Both the position numbers and the translations under genes were made by a program. A DNA stretch of 64,000 bases from Yanshouia hominis. Its GTDB lineage: Bacteria; Bacillota; Clostridia; Oscillospirales; Ruminococcaceae. Below, in pieces: positions 15,987 through 24,386 of this stretch. The DNA lies in assembly GCA_014385025.1 (NCBI GenBank), contig JACRTB010000003.1, positions 124,001 to 188,000 on the forward strand, read 5' to 3'. The notes under the pieces are model-generated. The model worked only from the letters and a program-made list of their open reading frames with translations, was not told where the DNA came from and ran no database searches. Within the stretch, counting starts at the first letter, position 1, and each line of letters starts with the position of its first letter.

Positions 15987-16571
15987 ATGGATTGGAACAA
16001 GGCGCTTGAAGCATTTCGCAGGCACCGCTTTGAAGCGGTGTATTTTGATACCGCCGGGGAGGCGCGCCAGTACCTTGCCGGCGAGATCAAGGGAGAGACG
16101 GTCGGCTTTGGCGGGTCGGTGACCTGCGAGCAGCTGGGGCTTTATGAGCTGCTGGGCCGGGAAAACACCGTCCTCTGGCATTGGAAGAACCCGGAGGACC
16201 GCGGACGCTTCGCGGAATTCACCACCTACGTTACGTCGGCCAACGGCGTTTCCGAAACCGGGGAGCTGGTCAACATTGACGGAAGCGGCAACCGCCTTTC
16301 CGCCTCGCTGTTCGGCGCCAGGACCGTTTACTTTGTCTGCGGCGTAAACAAGCTGGCTCCCACCCTCGAGGACGCGGTGACCCGCGCGCGTCAGATTGCA
16401 GGACCTGCCAACGCCAGGCGGCTGGGCAGCAAAACCCCGTGTGCCGCGCTGGGCCGCTGCATCGACTGCAACAGTCCCGGGCGGATCTGCAATGCGATGG
16501 TCATCCACATGCGCCCGATCATCGGCACCCGCAGTGTCGTGGTGCTGGTCGGCGAGGAGCTTGGCCTGTGA
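15987..16571 (+). CDS. LUD-domain protein (LutC/DUF1121-like)
   Basis: 194-residue LUD-domain protein related to LutC/YkgG of the lactate utilisation complex. The central region has GFGGSVTCEQLGLYELL (about residues 40-56) and the C-terminal half has NxxGxRxxxxxFGaRTVYFVCGVNKLA. A C-terminal cysteine cluster (CAALGRCIDCNSPGRIC, about 152-168) could bind metal or Fe-S and is unusual in LutC itself. LutA and LutB partners are absent, so it may act alone. AGGAGGGG precedes the ATG. It is the first gene of a five-gene plus-strand operon ending with plsY. Confidence 0.82.
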   Translation: MDWNKALEAFRRHRFEAVYFDTAGEARQYLAGEIKGETVGFGGSVTCEQLGLYELLGRENTVLWHWKNPEDRGRFAEFTTYVTSANGVSETGELVNIDGSGNRLSASLFGARTVYFVCGVNKLAPTLEDAVTRARQIAGPANARRLGSKTPCAALGRCIDCNSPGRICNAMVIHMRPIIGTRSVVVLVGEELGL

Positions 16572-16611
16572 TGCGGGCCGGGACGCCGAAAGAAAAAGGA
16601 GGGATGCCCCG

Positions 16612-18435
16612 ATGAATTCCATGCTTCGCGTCATGGCCGCCTGCAACCGGGTAAAGCCCGGAAATCCCGCGGCCTGTACCGACAGCGCCGAAGCCCTTTT
16701 GCTCAGCGCGGCGGCAAGCTCCCCCGATCTGGTGCTGCTGCCCGCCTGCGCGCTTTCCTCCGCTTCCTGCGGGGACCTCTTTTCCTCCGGGGAGCTGCTT
16801 GACGCCGCTTCCGACCAGCTGGACCGTCTTTGTTCCATTTCCGCCGAGCTTTCGTGCTTTGTGGTGGCGGGCCTGCCGCTTTTTGAATGCGGCGGAGCGG
16901 TGTCGGCGGTCGCGGTGCTGCACCGCGGCAGGCTGATCGGTCTTCTGCCGGATCAGGACCCGCCCTATGGGATGCAGAACACCTATTCCGAGCGTTTTCT
17001 GCCGCCCGACACGGTTTTTTCCTGCGGGTCGCTTCGCTTCGCGGTCTGTCCCGGCAATCCGGAGCGGCTGCTCACCCGGGCGGCGGCGCTTCAGCGGACC
17101 GGATTTGACCTGCTGCTTGTTCCCGCCTGCGCACCGGTGACCGCCGGCTCCACCCAGCGGTGTCTCGAAGCGGCGCGGATGGTTTCCCGCTCGCTCGGCT
17201 GTGCTGTTGCGGTGGCAAACGGCGGCGTTGGAGAAAGCTCCTCCCCCCACCTCTACCGCGGCTTTGCGGCGGTCTTTGAGTGCGGCGGCGAGCTGGGAGC
17301 CAAAATCGCCGGACAGGAGGAAATTTCGCTGCTCTGCGACCTTGACGCCGATGTGATCCACTCCCAAAAAACCTTTCACGACTATCAGCCGGCTTTCTTT
17401 TCCGCCGCCGCGGACGGCGAGAAGCGCGGGCTGCTGCGCCCGCTGCCCACCGATCCGTTCCTTCCTCCCGAGGGCCCGGCGCGGGAGGCGTATCTTGACG
17501 AGCTCTTCGAGCTGCAGGTGCGCTCCCTCTGCGGGAGGATGGAAAACGCCCGGATCAGAAAGCTGGTGCTCGGCCTTTCGGGCGGACTTGACTCCACCCT
17601 CGCCCTGCTGGTGGGGGCCGCCGCGCTCGACGCGCTCTCGCTGCCGCGTGAAAACCTCATCGGGGTGACGATGCCGGGCTTCGGCACCAGCGACCGCACC
17701 TACTTCAATGCGCTCGGACTGCTCGAGGCGCTCGGAGTCACCAGCCGGGATATCTCGATCCGGGCGGCGGTGACCCAGCACTTTGAGGATATCGGGCACG
17801 ACCCTGCGGTGCGGGATATCACCTATGAGAATGCTCAGGCGCGGGAACGCACCCAGATCCTCTTCGATCTTGCCAACGAGCAGGGCGGGCTGGTGCTCGG
17901 CACCGGCGATCTCTCGGAGGCGGCGCTCGGCTGGTGCACCTTCGGCGGCGACCAGCTCGCGGGCTACAACGTCAACATCTGCATCCCCAAGACGGTGGTG
18001 CGCCTGATCGTCGAGCGCAGGGCCGCCCGCGGCGGGGAAGAGGAGGAATTTCTCCGCGACGTTCTCGCCACGCCGGTTTCCCCCGAGCTGCTGCCCGCCG
18101 CGGAGAGCGGTGAGATTGCCCAGAAGACCGAAGAAATCATCGGCCCCTACGAGCTGCATGATTACTTCCTTTATCACATGCTGCGCTACCGCTTCCGCCC
18201 GGCAAAGCTCTATTATTACAGCTGCGCCGCTTTTGCGGGGCGCTACCAGCCCGACTATCTTCGGGAAAAGCTGATTCTCTTCCTTCGCCGCTTTGTCTCG
18301 GGCCAGTTTAAGCGAAGCTGTTCGCCCGACAGCGCCAGACTCACCGATGTGAGCCTGCACAGCGCCGCCTATCAAATCCCGTCCGACCTCGATCCGGCGG
18401 TTTTGATCGGCGAGCTGGAAACCATCACATTCTAG
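16612..18435 (+). CDS. nadE: Glutamine-dependent NAD+ synthetase
   Basis: 607-residue bifunctional enzyme that converts nicotinic acid adenine dinucleotide to NAD+ using ATP and ammonia released from glutamine. Residues ~1-270 form the nitrilase-type glutaminase domain, and residues ~310-600 the ATP-pyrophosphatase domain with the P-loop SGGLDST near 325 and GTGDLSEAALGW near 430. ATG 16612 is 11 bases after AAAAGGAGGG. It follows the LUD gene by 40 bases and precedes the ACT-domain gene by 9, so all lie in one operon. Length and motifs match the long NadE form of Clostridia. Confidence 0.95.
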   Translation: MNSMLRVMAACNRVKPGNPAACTDSAEALLLSAAASSPDLVLLPACALSSASCGDLFSSGELLDAASDQLDRLCSISAELSCFVVAGLPLFECGGAVSAVAVLHRGRLIGLLPDQDPPYGMQNTYSERFLPPDTVFSCGSLRFAVCPGNPERLLTRAAALQRTGFDLLLVPACAPVTAGSTQRCLEAARMVSRSLGCAVAVANGGVGESSSPHLYRGFAAVFECGGELGAKIAGQEEISLLCDLDADVIHSQKTFHDYQPAFFSAAADGEKRGLLRPLPTDPFLPPEGPAREAYLDELFELQVRSLCGRMENARIRKLVLGLSGGLDSTLALLVGAAALDALSLPRENLIGVTMPGFGTSDRTYFNALGLLEALGVTSRDISIRAAVTQHFEDIGHDPAVRDITYENAQARERTQILFDLANEQGGLVLGTGDLSEAALGWCTFGGDQLAGYNVNICIPKTVVRLIVERRAARGGEEEEFLRDVLATPVSPELLPAAESGEIAQKTEEIIGPYELHDYFLYHMLRYRFRPAKLYYYSCAAFAGRYQPDYLREKLILFLRRFVSGQFKRSCSPDSARLTDVSLHSAAYQIPSDLDPAVLIGELETITF

Positions 18436-18444
18436 GAGGCTATT

Positions 18445-18714
18445 ATGAAAGCTGTGATTACCATTGTCGGCCGCGACGCGGTCGGAATTCTTGCCAGGGC
18501 GGCGGCCGTCTGCGCCCGCCATAACGCCAATATCATCGATGTGACCCAGACGGTCATGGGAGAGATTTTCTCGATGGTGATGCTGGCCGACATCGAAAAG
18601 CTCACCTGCGACATCTCGGCGCTTTCGGAGGAGATGCAGCAGGCGGTGGCGGATCAGGGCCTTGTGGCGCATGTCATGCACGAGGATATCTTCAACGCCA
18701 TGCACCGGATATAA
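18445..18714 (+). CDS. ACT-domain protein (UPF0237)
   Basis: 89-residue single ACT-domain protein. The beta-alpha-beta-beta-alpha-beta fold begins AVITIVGRDAVGILARAA (residues 3-20), typical of GcvR-like small amino acid sensors. It is almost always next to the PFL-family gene that follows, which begins 12 bases downstream. The pair is conserved across Firmicutes and Archaea and its role is unproven; ligand sensing for the neighbouring enzyme-like protein is a reasonable inference. TAGGAGGC supplies the ribosome binding site. Confidence 0.92.
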   Translation: MKAVITIVGRDAVGILARAAAVCARHNANIIDVTQTVMGEIFSMVMLADIEKLTCDISALSEEMQQAVADQGLVAHVMHEDIFNAMHRI

Positions 18715-18726
18715 GGAGAGCCGCCC

Positions 18727-20085
18727 ATGCTGAACATCAATGAAATATTGGAAACGGTGCAGATGATTCAGGACGAATGCCTTGACATCCGCACCACCAC
18801 GATGGGCATTTCGCTCATCGACTGCGCCGACAGCGATATTGACCGCTCCTGCCGGAAGGTCTATGACAAAATTACCCGCCTTGCAGAGAAGCTGGTTGCC
18901 ACCGGCGAGGGGATTGAGCGCAAGTACGGCATCCCGATCATCAATAAGCGGGTGGCTGTGACCCCCATTGCGATGCTCGCGGGAGTTTCGGGCGGAGACC
19001 CGGTCAAATACGCCCACACCCTCCAGAGGGCGGCGGACACCATCGGGGTCAACTTCATCGGCGGCTATTCGGCGCTGGTGCAGAAGGGCTTCTCGGCGGG
19101 CGATCTCGAGCTGATCCGCTCGATTCCGCGGGCGATGGCGGAAACCGACCTGCTCTGCTCGTCGGTCAACATCGGCAGCACCAAGGCGGGCATCAACATG
19201 GACGCCGTCGCGCTGATGGGGAAGATCGTCAAGGAAGCGGCGGAGCTGACCGCCGGCCGGCAGTCGATCGGCTGCGCCAAGCTGGTGGTGCTCTGCAACG
19301 CCCCCGAGGACAATCCCTTCATGGCGGGGGCGTTTCACGGGGTCGGCGAGCCGGACTGCGTCATCAACGTCGGCGTTTCGGGCCCGGGAGTTGTGCGCGC
19401 CGCCCTGCGCCGGGCCGGTCCGGACGTGCCGGTTCAGCAGCTGGCCGATGTCGTGAAGAAGACCGCCTTTAAGATTACCCGGATGGGCCAGCTTGTCGGA
19501 GCGGAGGCGTCGGAGATCCTCGGGGTTCCGTTCGGCATCATCGATCTTTCGCTCGCCCCCACCCCGGCGGTCGGGGATTCGGTCGCCCATATCCTCGAGG
19601 AGATGGGCCTCGAGAAATGCGGAGGACCCGGAACCACCGCCTGCCTCGCGCTTCTGAACGACGCGGTGAAAAAGGGCGGCGTGATGGCCTCGGGCCGTGT
19701 CGGCGGACTTTCGGGGGCGTTCATCCCGGTGTCGGAGGACGCGGGAATGATGGATGCGGCCCGCGCCGGCGCGCTGACGCTGGAAAAGCTCGAGGCGATG
19801 ACCTCGGTCTGCTCGGTGGGCCTCGATATGATTATGCTGCCCGGCGACACCAGCGCCGAGACGATCTCCGGCGTGATCGCCGATGAGGCGGCAATCGGGA
19901 TGGTCAATCAGAAAACCACCGCCGTCCGCGTGATTCCGGCGGTCGGCTATCGGGTCGGCGACGAGCTCAACTTCGGCGGACTGCTCGGCGGCGGGCCGGT
20001 GATGCCGGTCAGCCGCTTCTCCCCCGAAGGGCTGATCCGCCGCGGCGGATATATTCCCGCGCCGATGCAGAGCCTGAAGAACTAG
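18727..20085 (+). CDS. PFL-family protein (UPF0210/DUF711)
   Basis: 452-residue cytosolic protein of the UPF0210 family, which has a structure related to pyruvate formate-lyase/ribonucleotide reductase barrels but no known reaction. Conserved features include [14 protein letters not shown] near residue 22, [14 protein letters not shown] near 148, [16 protein letters not shown] near 199 and [10 protein letters not shown] near the C terminus. Full length, no frameshift. It is paired with the upstream ACT regulator, with AAGGAGAG before the ATG. The operon context with nadE and plsY gives no clear pathway. Confidence 0.92.
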   Translation: MLNINEILETVQMIQDECLDIRTTTMGISLIDCADSDIDRSCRKVYDKITRLAEKLVATGEGIERKYGIPIINKRVAVTPIAMLAGVSGGDPVKYAHTLQRAADTIGVNFIGGYSALVQKGFSAGDLELIRSIPRAMAETDLLCSSVNIGSTKAGINMDAVALMGKIVKEAAELTAGRQSIGCAKLVVLCNAPEDNPFMAGAFHGVGEPDCVINVGVSGPGVVRAALRRAGPDVPVQQLADVVKKTAFKITRMGQLVGAEASEILGVPFGIIDLSLAPTPAVGDSVAHILEEMGLEKCGGPGTTACLALLNDAVKKGGVMASGRVGGLSGAFIPVSEDAGMMDAARAGALTLEKLEAMTSVCSVGLDMIMLPGDTSAETISGVIADEAAIGMVNQKTTAVRVIPAVGYRVGDELNFGGLLGGGPVMPVSRFSPEGLIRRGGYIPAPMQSLKN

Positions 20086-20107
20086 CAGTAAGGAGCGACC
20101 AGCATTC

Positions 20108-20740
20108 ATGAAGATACTCTGCGCGATGGCGGGCCTTTCCGGCGCCGCCTATCTGCTCGGGAGCATTAACTGCGCCGTTTTGATCTCCCGTCTCTTTTTC
20201 GGCGATGACGTGCGCAATCACGGCAGCGGCAATGCGGGAACCACCAACATGATGCGGACGTTCGGCTACAAAGCCGGATTTGCCACCTTCCTCGGCGATG
20301 TGCTCAAGGGCACCCTGTCGGTGCTGATCGCCCGCTGGCTCGCGCCGGCCTTTGGGCTTGAGGCGGTGCACGCTGCTTCGGCGGCGGCCATCGCCGCGAT
20401 GCTCGGGCATATGTATCCGGTCTATTTCCGATTCCAGGGCGGGAAGGGGGTGGCCACCGCCTTCGGCGCGGTGGCCGCGCTGCATCCGCTGATTCTGCTG
20501 GTGCTGATCGCCGTCGGACTGCCGCTGATTCTGATCACCGGCTATGTTTCGCTGGGATCGATGACCGGGGCGGCGCTCTATCCGTTCATTCTGCTGGGCA
20601 CGATGCTTTATCGTGGCAGAATCGATGAGCTTTCGCTGCTTCTGGCGATCCTTCTGGTGGGAATCATTCTCGGCAACCACCGGGAGAATCTCAGGCGGCT
20701 GCGCGAAGGGACCGAAAACAAATTCTATAGGAAGAAGTGA
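20108..20740 (+). CDS. plsY: Acyl-phosphate:glycerol-3-phosphate acyltransferase
   Basis: 210-residue inner membrane enzyme that transfers the acyl group of acyl phosphate to glycerol 3-phosphate, the first step of phospholipid synthesis. Signature motifs are GSGNAGTTNMMR (about residues 38-49) and GHMYPVYFRFQGGKGVATA (about 100-118), with NHRENLRRL near the C terminus. Five to seven membrane helices are predicted. It is the last gene of the nadE operon and is followed by a bidirectional terminator. Confidence 0.95.
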   Translation: MKILCAMAGLSGAAYLLGSINCAVLISRLFFGDDVRNHGSGNAGTTNMMRTFGYKAGFATFLGDVLKGTLSVLIARWLAPAFGLEAVHAASAAAIAAMLGHMYPVYFRFQGGKGVATAFGAVAALHPLILLVLIAVGLPLILITGYVSLGSMTGAALYPFILLGTMLYRGRIDELSLLLAILLVGIILGNHRENLRRLREGTENKFYRKK

Positions 20741-20756
20741 CAGGCAGGGCAGAAGA

Positions 20757-20788
20757 AAACGGCGCGCCCGGGAATGGGCGCGCCGTTT
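20757..20788. terminator. Bidirectional terminator between plsY and dCMP deaminase
   Basis: AAACGGCGCGCCC (20757-20769) pairs perfectly with 20776-20788 between two convergent genes. Confidence 0.8.
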
Positions 20789-20800
20789 GCGGCGGAAGGG

Positions 20801-21292
20801 TCAATATCCGGTGACGAGATCGAGGGATTCGTCCTGCGACACCCACTGGTCGTAGACGTTGATCACCCGGAAGCTTTCCTTCGTATCCCGGATGATGACG
20901 GTGGCGATGCCGGCGTTGATGATCTGACGCTTGCACATCGCGCAGGCGTTGGCGTTCTGCACATAGGCGCCGGTGGATACTTCACGCCCGACCAGATAGA
21001 GGGCGGCGCCGAGCATGTCGCTGCGCGCCGCGTGGATGATGGCGTTGGCCTCGGCGTGGACCGAGCGGCAGAGCTCATAGCGTTCTCCGCGCGGAATGTT
21101 GTTCTTCTCGCGGGTGCAGAACCCAAGATCTGAGCAGTTCTTCCGGCCACGCGGCGCGCCGACATAGCCGGTGGAGATGATTTGGTCGTTTTTGACGATG
21201 ATTGCACCAAAATTGCGCCGCAGGCAGGTGCCGCGTTCCGATACAACCTCGGCAATGTCGAGGTAGTAGTTGATTTTATCACGTCTGTCCAT
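20801..21292 (-). CDS. dCMP deaminase (ComEB-type)
   Basis: 163-residue zinc-dependent deaminase that converts dCMP to dUMP for thymidylate synthesis. The catalytic core is HAEANAI (about residue 79 onward, His ligand and Glu base) plus the second zinc motif CAMCKRQI (about 119). An additional CxxxxxxC insert (CSDLGFC) near 53 is typical of the ComEB/dCMP branch. ATG 21292 lies 12 bases after AAAGGAGG. It stands alone between plsY and rsmA. Confidence 0.92.
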   Translation of the reverse strand: MDRRDKINYYLDIAEVVSERGTCLRRNFGAIIVKNDQIISTGYVGAPRGRKNCSDLGFCTREKNNIPRGERYELCRSVHAEANAIIHAARSDMLGAALYLVGREVSTGAYVQNANACAMCKRQIINAGIATVIIRDTKESFRVINVYDQWVSQDESLDLVTGY

Positions 21293-21427
21293 CGAAGGTG
21301 GCCTCCTTTTCGCGGGGGATGCTCCGCAGGTTGTTTCATTTTGATTGTTCTATCATAAAATAAAATTCAATCCGGCGCAAGAGGGTGCGAAAATTTGTCC
21401 GCCCGGCGCCTTTCAGGAGGGATTGCG

Positions 21428-22306
21428 ATGGCTCTGACCGACCGCGCCCGGCTGCGCGAGCTGCTGGAACGGCACGGCTTTACTTTTTCAAAGGCGATGG
21501 GGCAGAATTTTCTCGTCAACCCGTCGGTCTGTCCGCGGATGGCCGAGCTGGGCGGAGCCGCTCCCGGGGTCGGGGTGCTGGAGATCGGGCCGGGGGTTGG
21601 GGTCCTGACCGCCGAGCTGGCCCGCCGGGCCGGCAGGGTGGTCTGTGTTGAGCTGGATTCCCGGCTGCCGCCGATCCTCGCGGAGACGCTTGCCGAATTC
21701 GACAACGTCGAAATCGTGCTCGGGGATGTGATGGAGGTTGACCTCCAAAGCCTGATCGCCGAACGCTTCGGCGGGATGCCGGTGGTGGTCTGCGCGAATC
21801 TGCCCTACTATATTACCACCCCGATTCTGATGCGGCTGCTGGAGTCGCGGCTCCCGGTCGATGCAATCACCGTGATGGTGCAGAAGGAGGCCGCGGCCCG
21901 GCTCTGCGCCGCTCCCGGCGAGCGGGAATGCGGGGCCATCTCGGCCGCGATTGCCTATTATGCCGAGCCGCGGGTGCTTTTCCCGGTGTCCGCGGGTTCG
22001 TTTATGCCCGCGCCCAAGGTGGATTCAGCGGTAATCCGGCTCGACCTGCGGCCGAAGCCTCCGGTAAGCCCCGGCGATGAGCGTCTGATGTTTGAGCTGG
22101 TGCGCGGGGCCTTCGCCCAGCGCCGCAAGACGGTGCTCAACGCCCTTTCCGCCTCTCTGGGGATTGGCAAGGACGAGCTTTCGCAGGCCTTCCGGACGGC
22201 CGGAGTGGATTGCGGCCAGCGCGCCGAACGGCTGACCCTTCAGCAGTTTGCGGATCTCTCCGACGCAGTGAGGGCGCTGCGCGCGGCCGGACGCTTTCGG
22301 TCTTAG
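21428..22306 (+). CDS. rsmA: 16S rRNA dimethyladenosine transferase
   Basis: 292-residue SAM-dependent enzyme that dimethylates two adjacent adenines in helix 45 of 16S rRNA (KsgA). Motif I is EIGPGVGVLTAELARRA (about residues 48-64), and motif IV is the catalytic NLPYYITTPI (about 116-125). A C-terminal helical RNA-binding domain carries FAQRRKTVLNAL. ATG 21428 is chosen from AGGAGGG seven bases upstream; the earlier ATG 21395 lacks one. Loss of KsgA causes kasugamycin resistance. Confidence 0.95.
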   Translation: MALTDRARLRELLERHGFTFSKAMGQNFLVNPSVCPRMAELGGAAPGVGVLEIGPGVGVLTAELARRAGRVVCVELDSRLPPILAETLAEFDNVEIVLGDVMEVDLQSLIAERFGGMPVVVCANLPYYITTPILMRLLESRLPVDAITVMVQKEAAARLCAAPGERECGAISAAIAYYAEPRVLFPVSAGSFMPAPKVDSAVIRLDLRPKPPVSPGDERLMFELVRGAFAQRRKTVLNALSASLGIGKDELSQAFRTAGVDCGQRAERLTLQQFADLSDAVRALRAAGRFRS

Positions 22307-22339
22307 CGGAACAGGGCTGAAAGAAAAACTTTTTGATCT

Positions 22340-22356
22340 TGTTACACAACTGTAAC
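22340..22356 (+). promoter_or_regulatory. WalR-like box upstream of the first secreted paralogue
   Basis: Direct hexamer repeat TGTTAC-ACAAC-TGTAAC, an exact match to the WalR consensus TGTWAH-N5-TGTWAH known from Bacillus and Staphylococcus. It ends 49 bases before the -35 element, exactly as in the second paralogue. Confidence 0.55.
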
Positions 22357-22405
22357 AATTATAAAAAAATCTTTCAAAAGGATGACAGAATTAAGCGGAA
22401 AACTC

Positions 22406-22434
22406 TTGCATTTTGGAAACGGCTGTGTTATACT
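22406..22434 (+). promoter_or_regulatory. Sigma-A promoter of the first secreted paralogue
   Basis: TTGCAT (22406-22411), 17 bases, TATACT (22429-22434), followed by an 80-base leader and TTAAGGAGG before the ATG. The -35 hexamer and spacing are identical to those of the second paralogue. Confidence 0.8.
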
Positions 22435-22514
22435 GCAAACAAGTTCTAGTAGAACAGGTTAAAGTTGCCTGATTCTTGGCTGGAAACGTAATTTTTTAAG
22501 GAGGATTTTTAGAG

Positions 22515-23810
22515 ATGAAGAAGTTTTTAGCTTCGCTGCTCGCCGTCTCGATGGTTGCGGGCATGGCCGCTACTTCCTTTGCGTATGAAGTGAAGGACGG
22601 CACCCCGGATAAGGATGATCCCTCGGTCGCTTTTGAAGCAATGATCAAAGAAAAGAACGGCAACTACTATTACGATGACGACGACGGCTACCCGATCGCC
22701 GATATCCTGATCGGACCGTTTGGTTATGACTCCGAGGACAAGAACCTCAAGACCGACAACTCGATTGAGTTCGGCAAAACCGCTTATTACCTGCTCACCG
22801 CTCTGAGCCTTGAGGGTTCCGACGAGGAGAAGGATTATACCAATGAGAACAAGGGCGCAGCGGATATGGATGATATTCTTGATGCCGCCAAGGTTCGCCT
22901 GATCACCGACTCCAACTCGACCTCCAACCTGAAGATCAAGGAGGACCTCGAGGAAGGCAAGGACCTGATCAAGGGCATTGCTGTCTCCAAGAAAAAGATC
23001 AATGATGTTGGCTATTATGAGCATGAAGCCGGCTCCGATCTTGATGACAAATTCATCGCCGATCCTGATGCGCTGGCGCTTCTTCAGGAGTACGGCTTTG
23101 AAGAGGGCAAGTACTACTACATGATCGCCCTCACCATCGAGGATTCCTCCTCGGTTTCCGACGATGACATCATCGGCACCTTCACCCTTTCGAAGTCCAA
23201 GAAGCCGAAGTGCGACGATATCGACTTTGACTTTGCGATCAATGTCGACTGGGAGTACAGCTACCGCAAGGACAGCGATGAGCTGGTTATCACCGGCGAT
23301 TTCGAGCCTGTCCTCGCCGAGAAATACTATGCCATGAAGTTCGACTGCGACGAAGAGATTGAGATTACCTTCGAGGATGACTCGACCTTTACCGTTGACG
23401 TTTCCGGCCAGCCCAAGACCCTGCTTTACTACGATACCGATTTCAACTCCAAGATTGCCGCGAAGTATCCGCTTGCCGAGCTGAACTTCTGGAACGGCAA
23501 CGGCGCCAAGTTCAACCGTACCGGCGAGTTCTTCCTCGCGGTCGGTGAGGACGCCGAGGATTATGCCCAGTTCCTCTATCAGGTCAATTCGGACGGCTCC
23601 CTCTCCGAGGTTGCCGGCGCTGAGTACGACGACTCCGACGGCGGCTTCTACTTCAAGACCCGCACCCTCGGCACCTATGTCTTCTCTGACATGGAGCTTG
23701 AGGTCGGCGGCTCCAGCAGCTCCGACAAGGATGACGACATCGTTGTCTCGCCCGTTGAGCCTGTTACCCCCGTTACCCCCATCAACCCCGGCACCGGCGC
23801 CAGGGCCTAA
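22515..23810 (+). CDS. Large acidic secreted protein (paralogue 1)
   Basis: 431-residue exported protein with a 23-residue signal peptide (MKKFLASLLAVSMVAGMAAT start) and a strongly acidic mature region rich in Asp, Tyr and Lys. It ends in a Pro/Thr/Val tail and the residues NPGTGARA. The C-terminal 230 residues are about 70-80% identical to the protein at 24387. The whole resembles, more weakly, the 10523 protein. NPGTG resembles NPxTG-type C-terminal tags, but no hydrophobic segment follows. Its role is unknown; a strong promoter, ideal ribosome binding site and WalR-like box point to an abundant envelope or extracellular protein. Confidence 0.8.
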   Translation: MKKFLASLLAVSMVAGMAATSFAYEVKDGTPDKDDPSVAFEAMIKEKNGNYYYDDDDGYPIADILIGPFGYDSEDKNLKTDNSIEFGKTAYYLLTALSLEGSDEEKDYTNENKGAADMDDILDAAKVRLITDSNSTSNLKIKEDLEEGKDLIKGIAVSKKKINDVGYYEHEAGSDLDDKFIADPDALALLQEYGFEEGKYYYMIALTIEDSSSVSDDDIIGTFTLSKSKKPKCDDIDFDFAINVDWEYSYRKDSDELVITGDFEPVLAEKYYAMKFDCDEEIEITFEDDSTFTVDVSGQPKTLLYYDTDFNSKIAAKYPLAELNFWNGNGAKFNRTGEFFLAVGEDAEDYAQFLYQVNSDGSLSEVAGAEYDDSDGGFYFKTRTLGTYVFSDMELEVGGSSSSDKDDDIVVSPVEPVTPVTPINPGTGARA

Positions 23811-23839
23811 ATCCTTGACCAATCGGTTCAGTTGATGCA

Positions 23840-23874
23840 AAAACGCCCCGTGGAATTTCCACGGGGCGTTTTTA
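23840..23874 (+). terminator. Intrinsic terminator after paralogue 1
   Basis: AAAACGCCCCGTGGA (23840-23854) pairs with 23858-23872 and is followed by T residues. Confidence 0.9.
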
Positions 23875-23880
23875 TTGATT

Positions 23881-24190
23881 ACGGAAACCCCACTGGCTCT
23901 GCCAGCGGAGGAATCGCTAAATATTTTACTTTAAGCGCCGGACGAAATGAACTACTGACGGTTCCATTTGATGGCAAACGCCGCTAAACGGCAGCGGCTT
24001 CCCTGCTACAAACCTCTGCGATAAACGGCGTGTGGTGAATGCAAATGCGGCACCTCCTGTAGGTACTTGCGGCAGCGGTCTCTGCTCTAATCGGAGCTGG
24101 TCAGGCCGTCGGTGCATCCTGAGATGCCTGTGGCAATAATGTGCCTGTTTGAAGCCGCCAGCTGAACCAGCGGCTATGATTCGACAAGGG
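23881..24190 (+). ncRNA. Candidate raiA-like structured RNA
   Basis: A 300-base stretch without a gene, packed with hairpins: CCACTGGC-TCT-GCCAGCGG (23890-23908), CGCT.AAA/TTTAAGCG (23914-23937), CCAT-TTG-ATGG (23964), GCCG/CGGC (23980-23993), ACCT-CCTGT-AGGT (24052-24064), GCATC-CTGA-GATGC (24114-24127), GGCA/TGCC (24131-24145) and GCCGC/GCGGC (24153-24174). The density and order of stems recall the raiA motif, a ~200-base RNA of Firmicutes and Actinobacteria, but I name it from memory only. It lies after a terminator and before the WalR-like box, so it would have its own promoter or be processed. Confidence 0.55.
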
Positions 24191-24214
24191 TCTGGAGGAA
24201 AAGTTTTCTTTTAT

Positions 24215-24231
24215 TGTTACCATCATGTAAC
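24215..24231 (+). promoter_or_regulatory. WalR-like box upstream of the second secreted paralogue
   Basis: TGTTAC-CATCA-TGTAAC, again a full match to TGTWAH-N5-TGTWAH and again 49 bases before the -35 hexamer. The spacer bases differ from the first copy, so the hexamers and their position are what is conserved. Confidence 0.55.
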
Positions 24232-24280
24232 GAATTCACGAAATTATCACAAAAAAATAACAATTTTCCGGAAAAATCCA

Positions 24281-24309
24281 TTGCATTCCAACGGATGGTA
24301 TGCTATAAT
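24281..24309 (+). promoter_or_regulatory. Sigma-A promoter of the second secreted paralogue
   Basis: TTGCAT (24281-24286), 17 bases, TATAAT (24304-24309), with TTAAGGAGG before the start codon. Confidence 0.85.
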
Positions 24310-24386
24310 CCTAATATGTTCCGGCGAGGATGATGGAGAGTTCCGGAGCCGGACGGCAGATTAATTTTAAGGAGGATTATTGAAAC

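Noticed and set aside
16519-20109. Open antisense frame of about 1196 codons across the nadE-PFL operon
   Set aside because: It lies opposite four clear genes and has no recognisable domain or ribosome binding site. Third-position G+C bias removes stop codons in this antisense frame.
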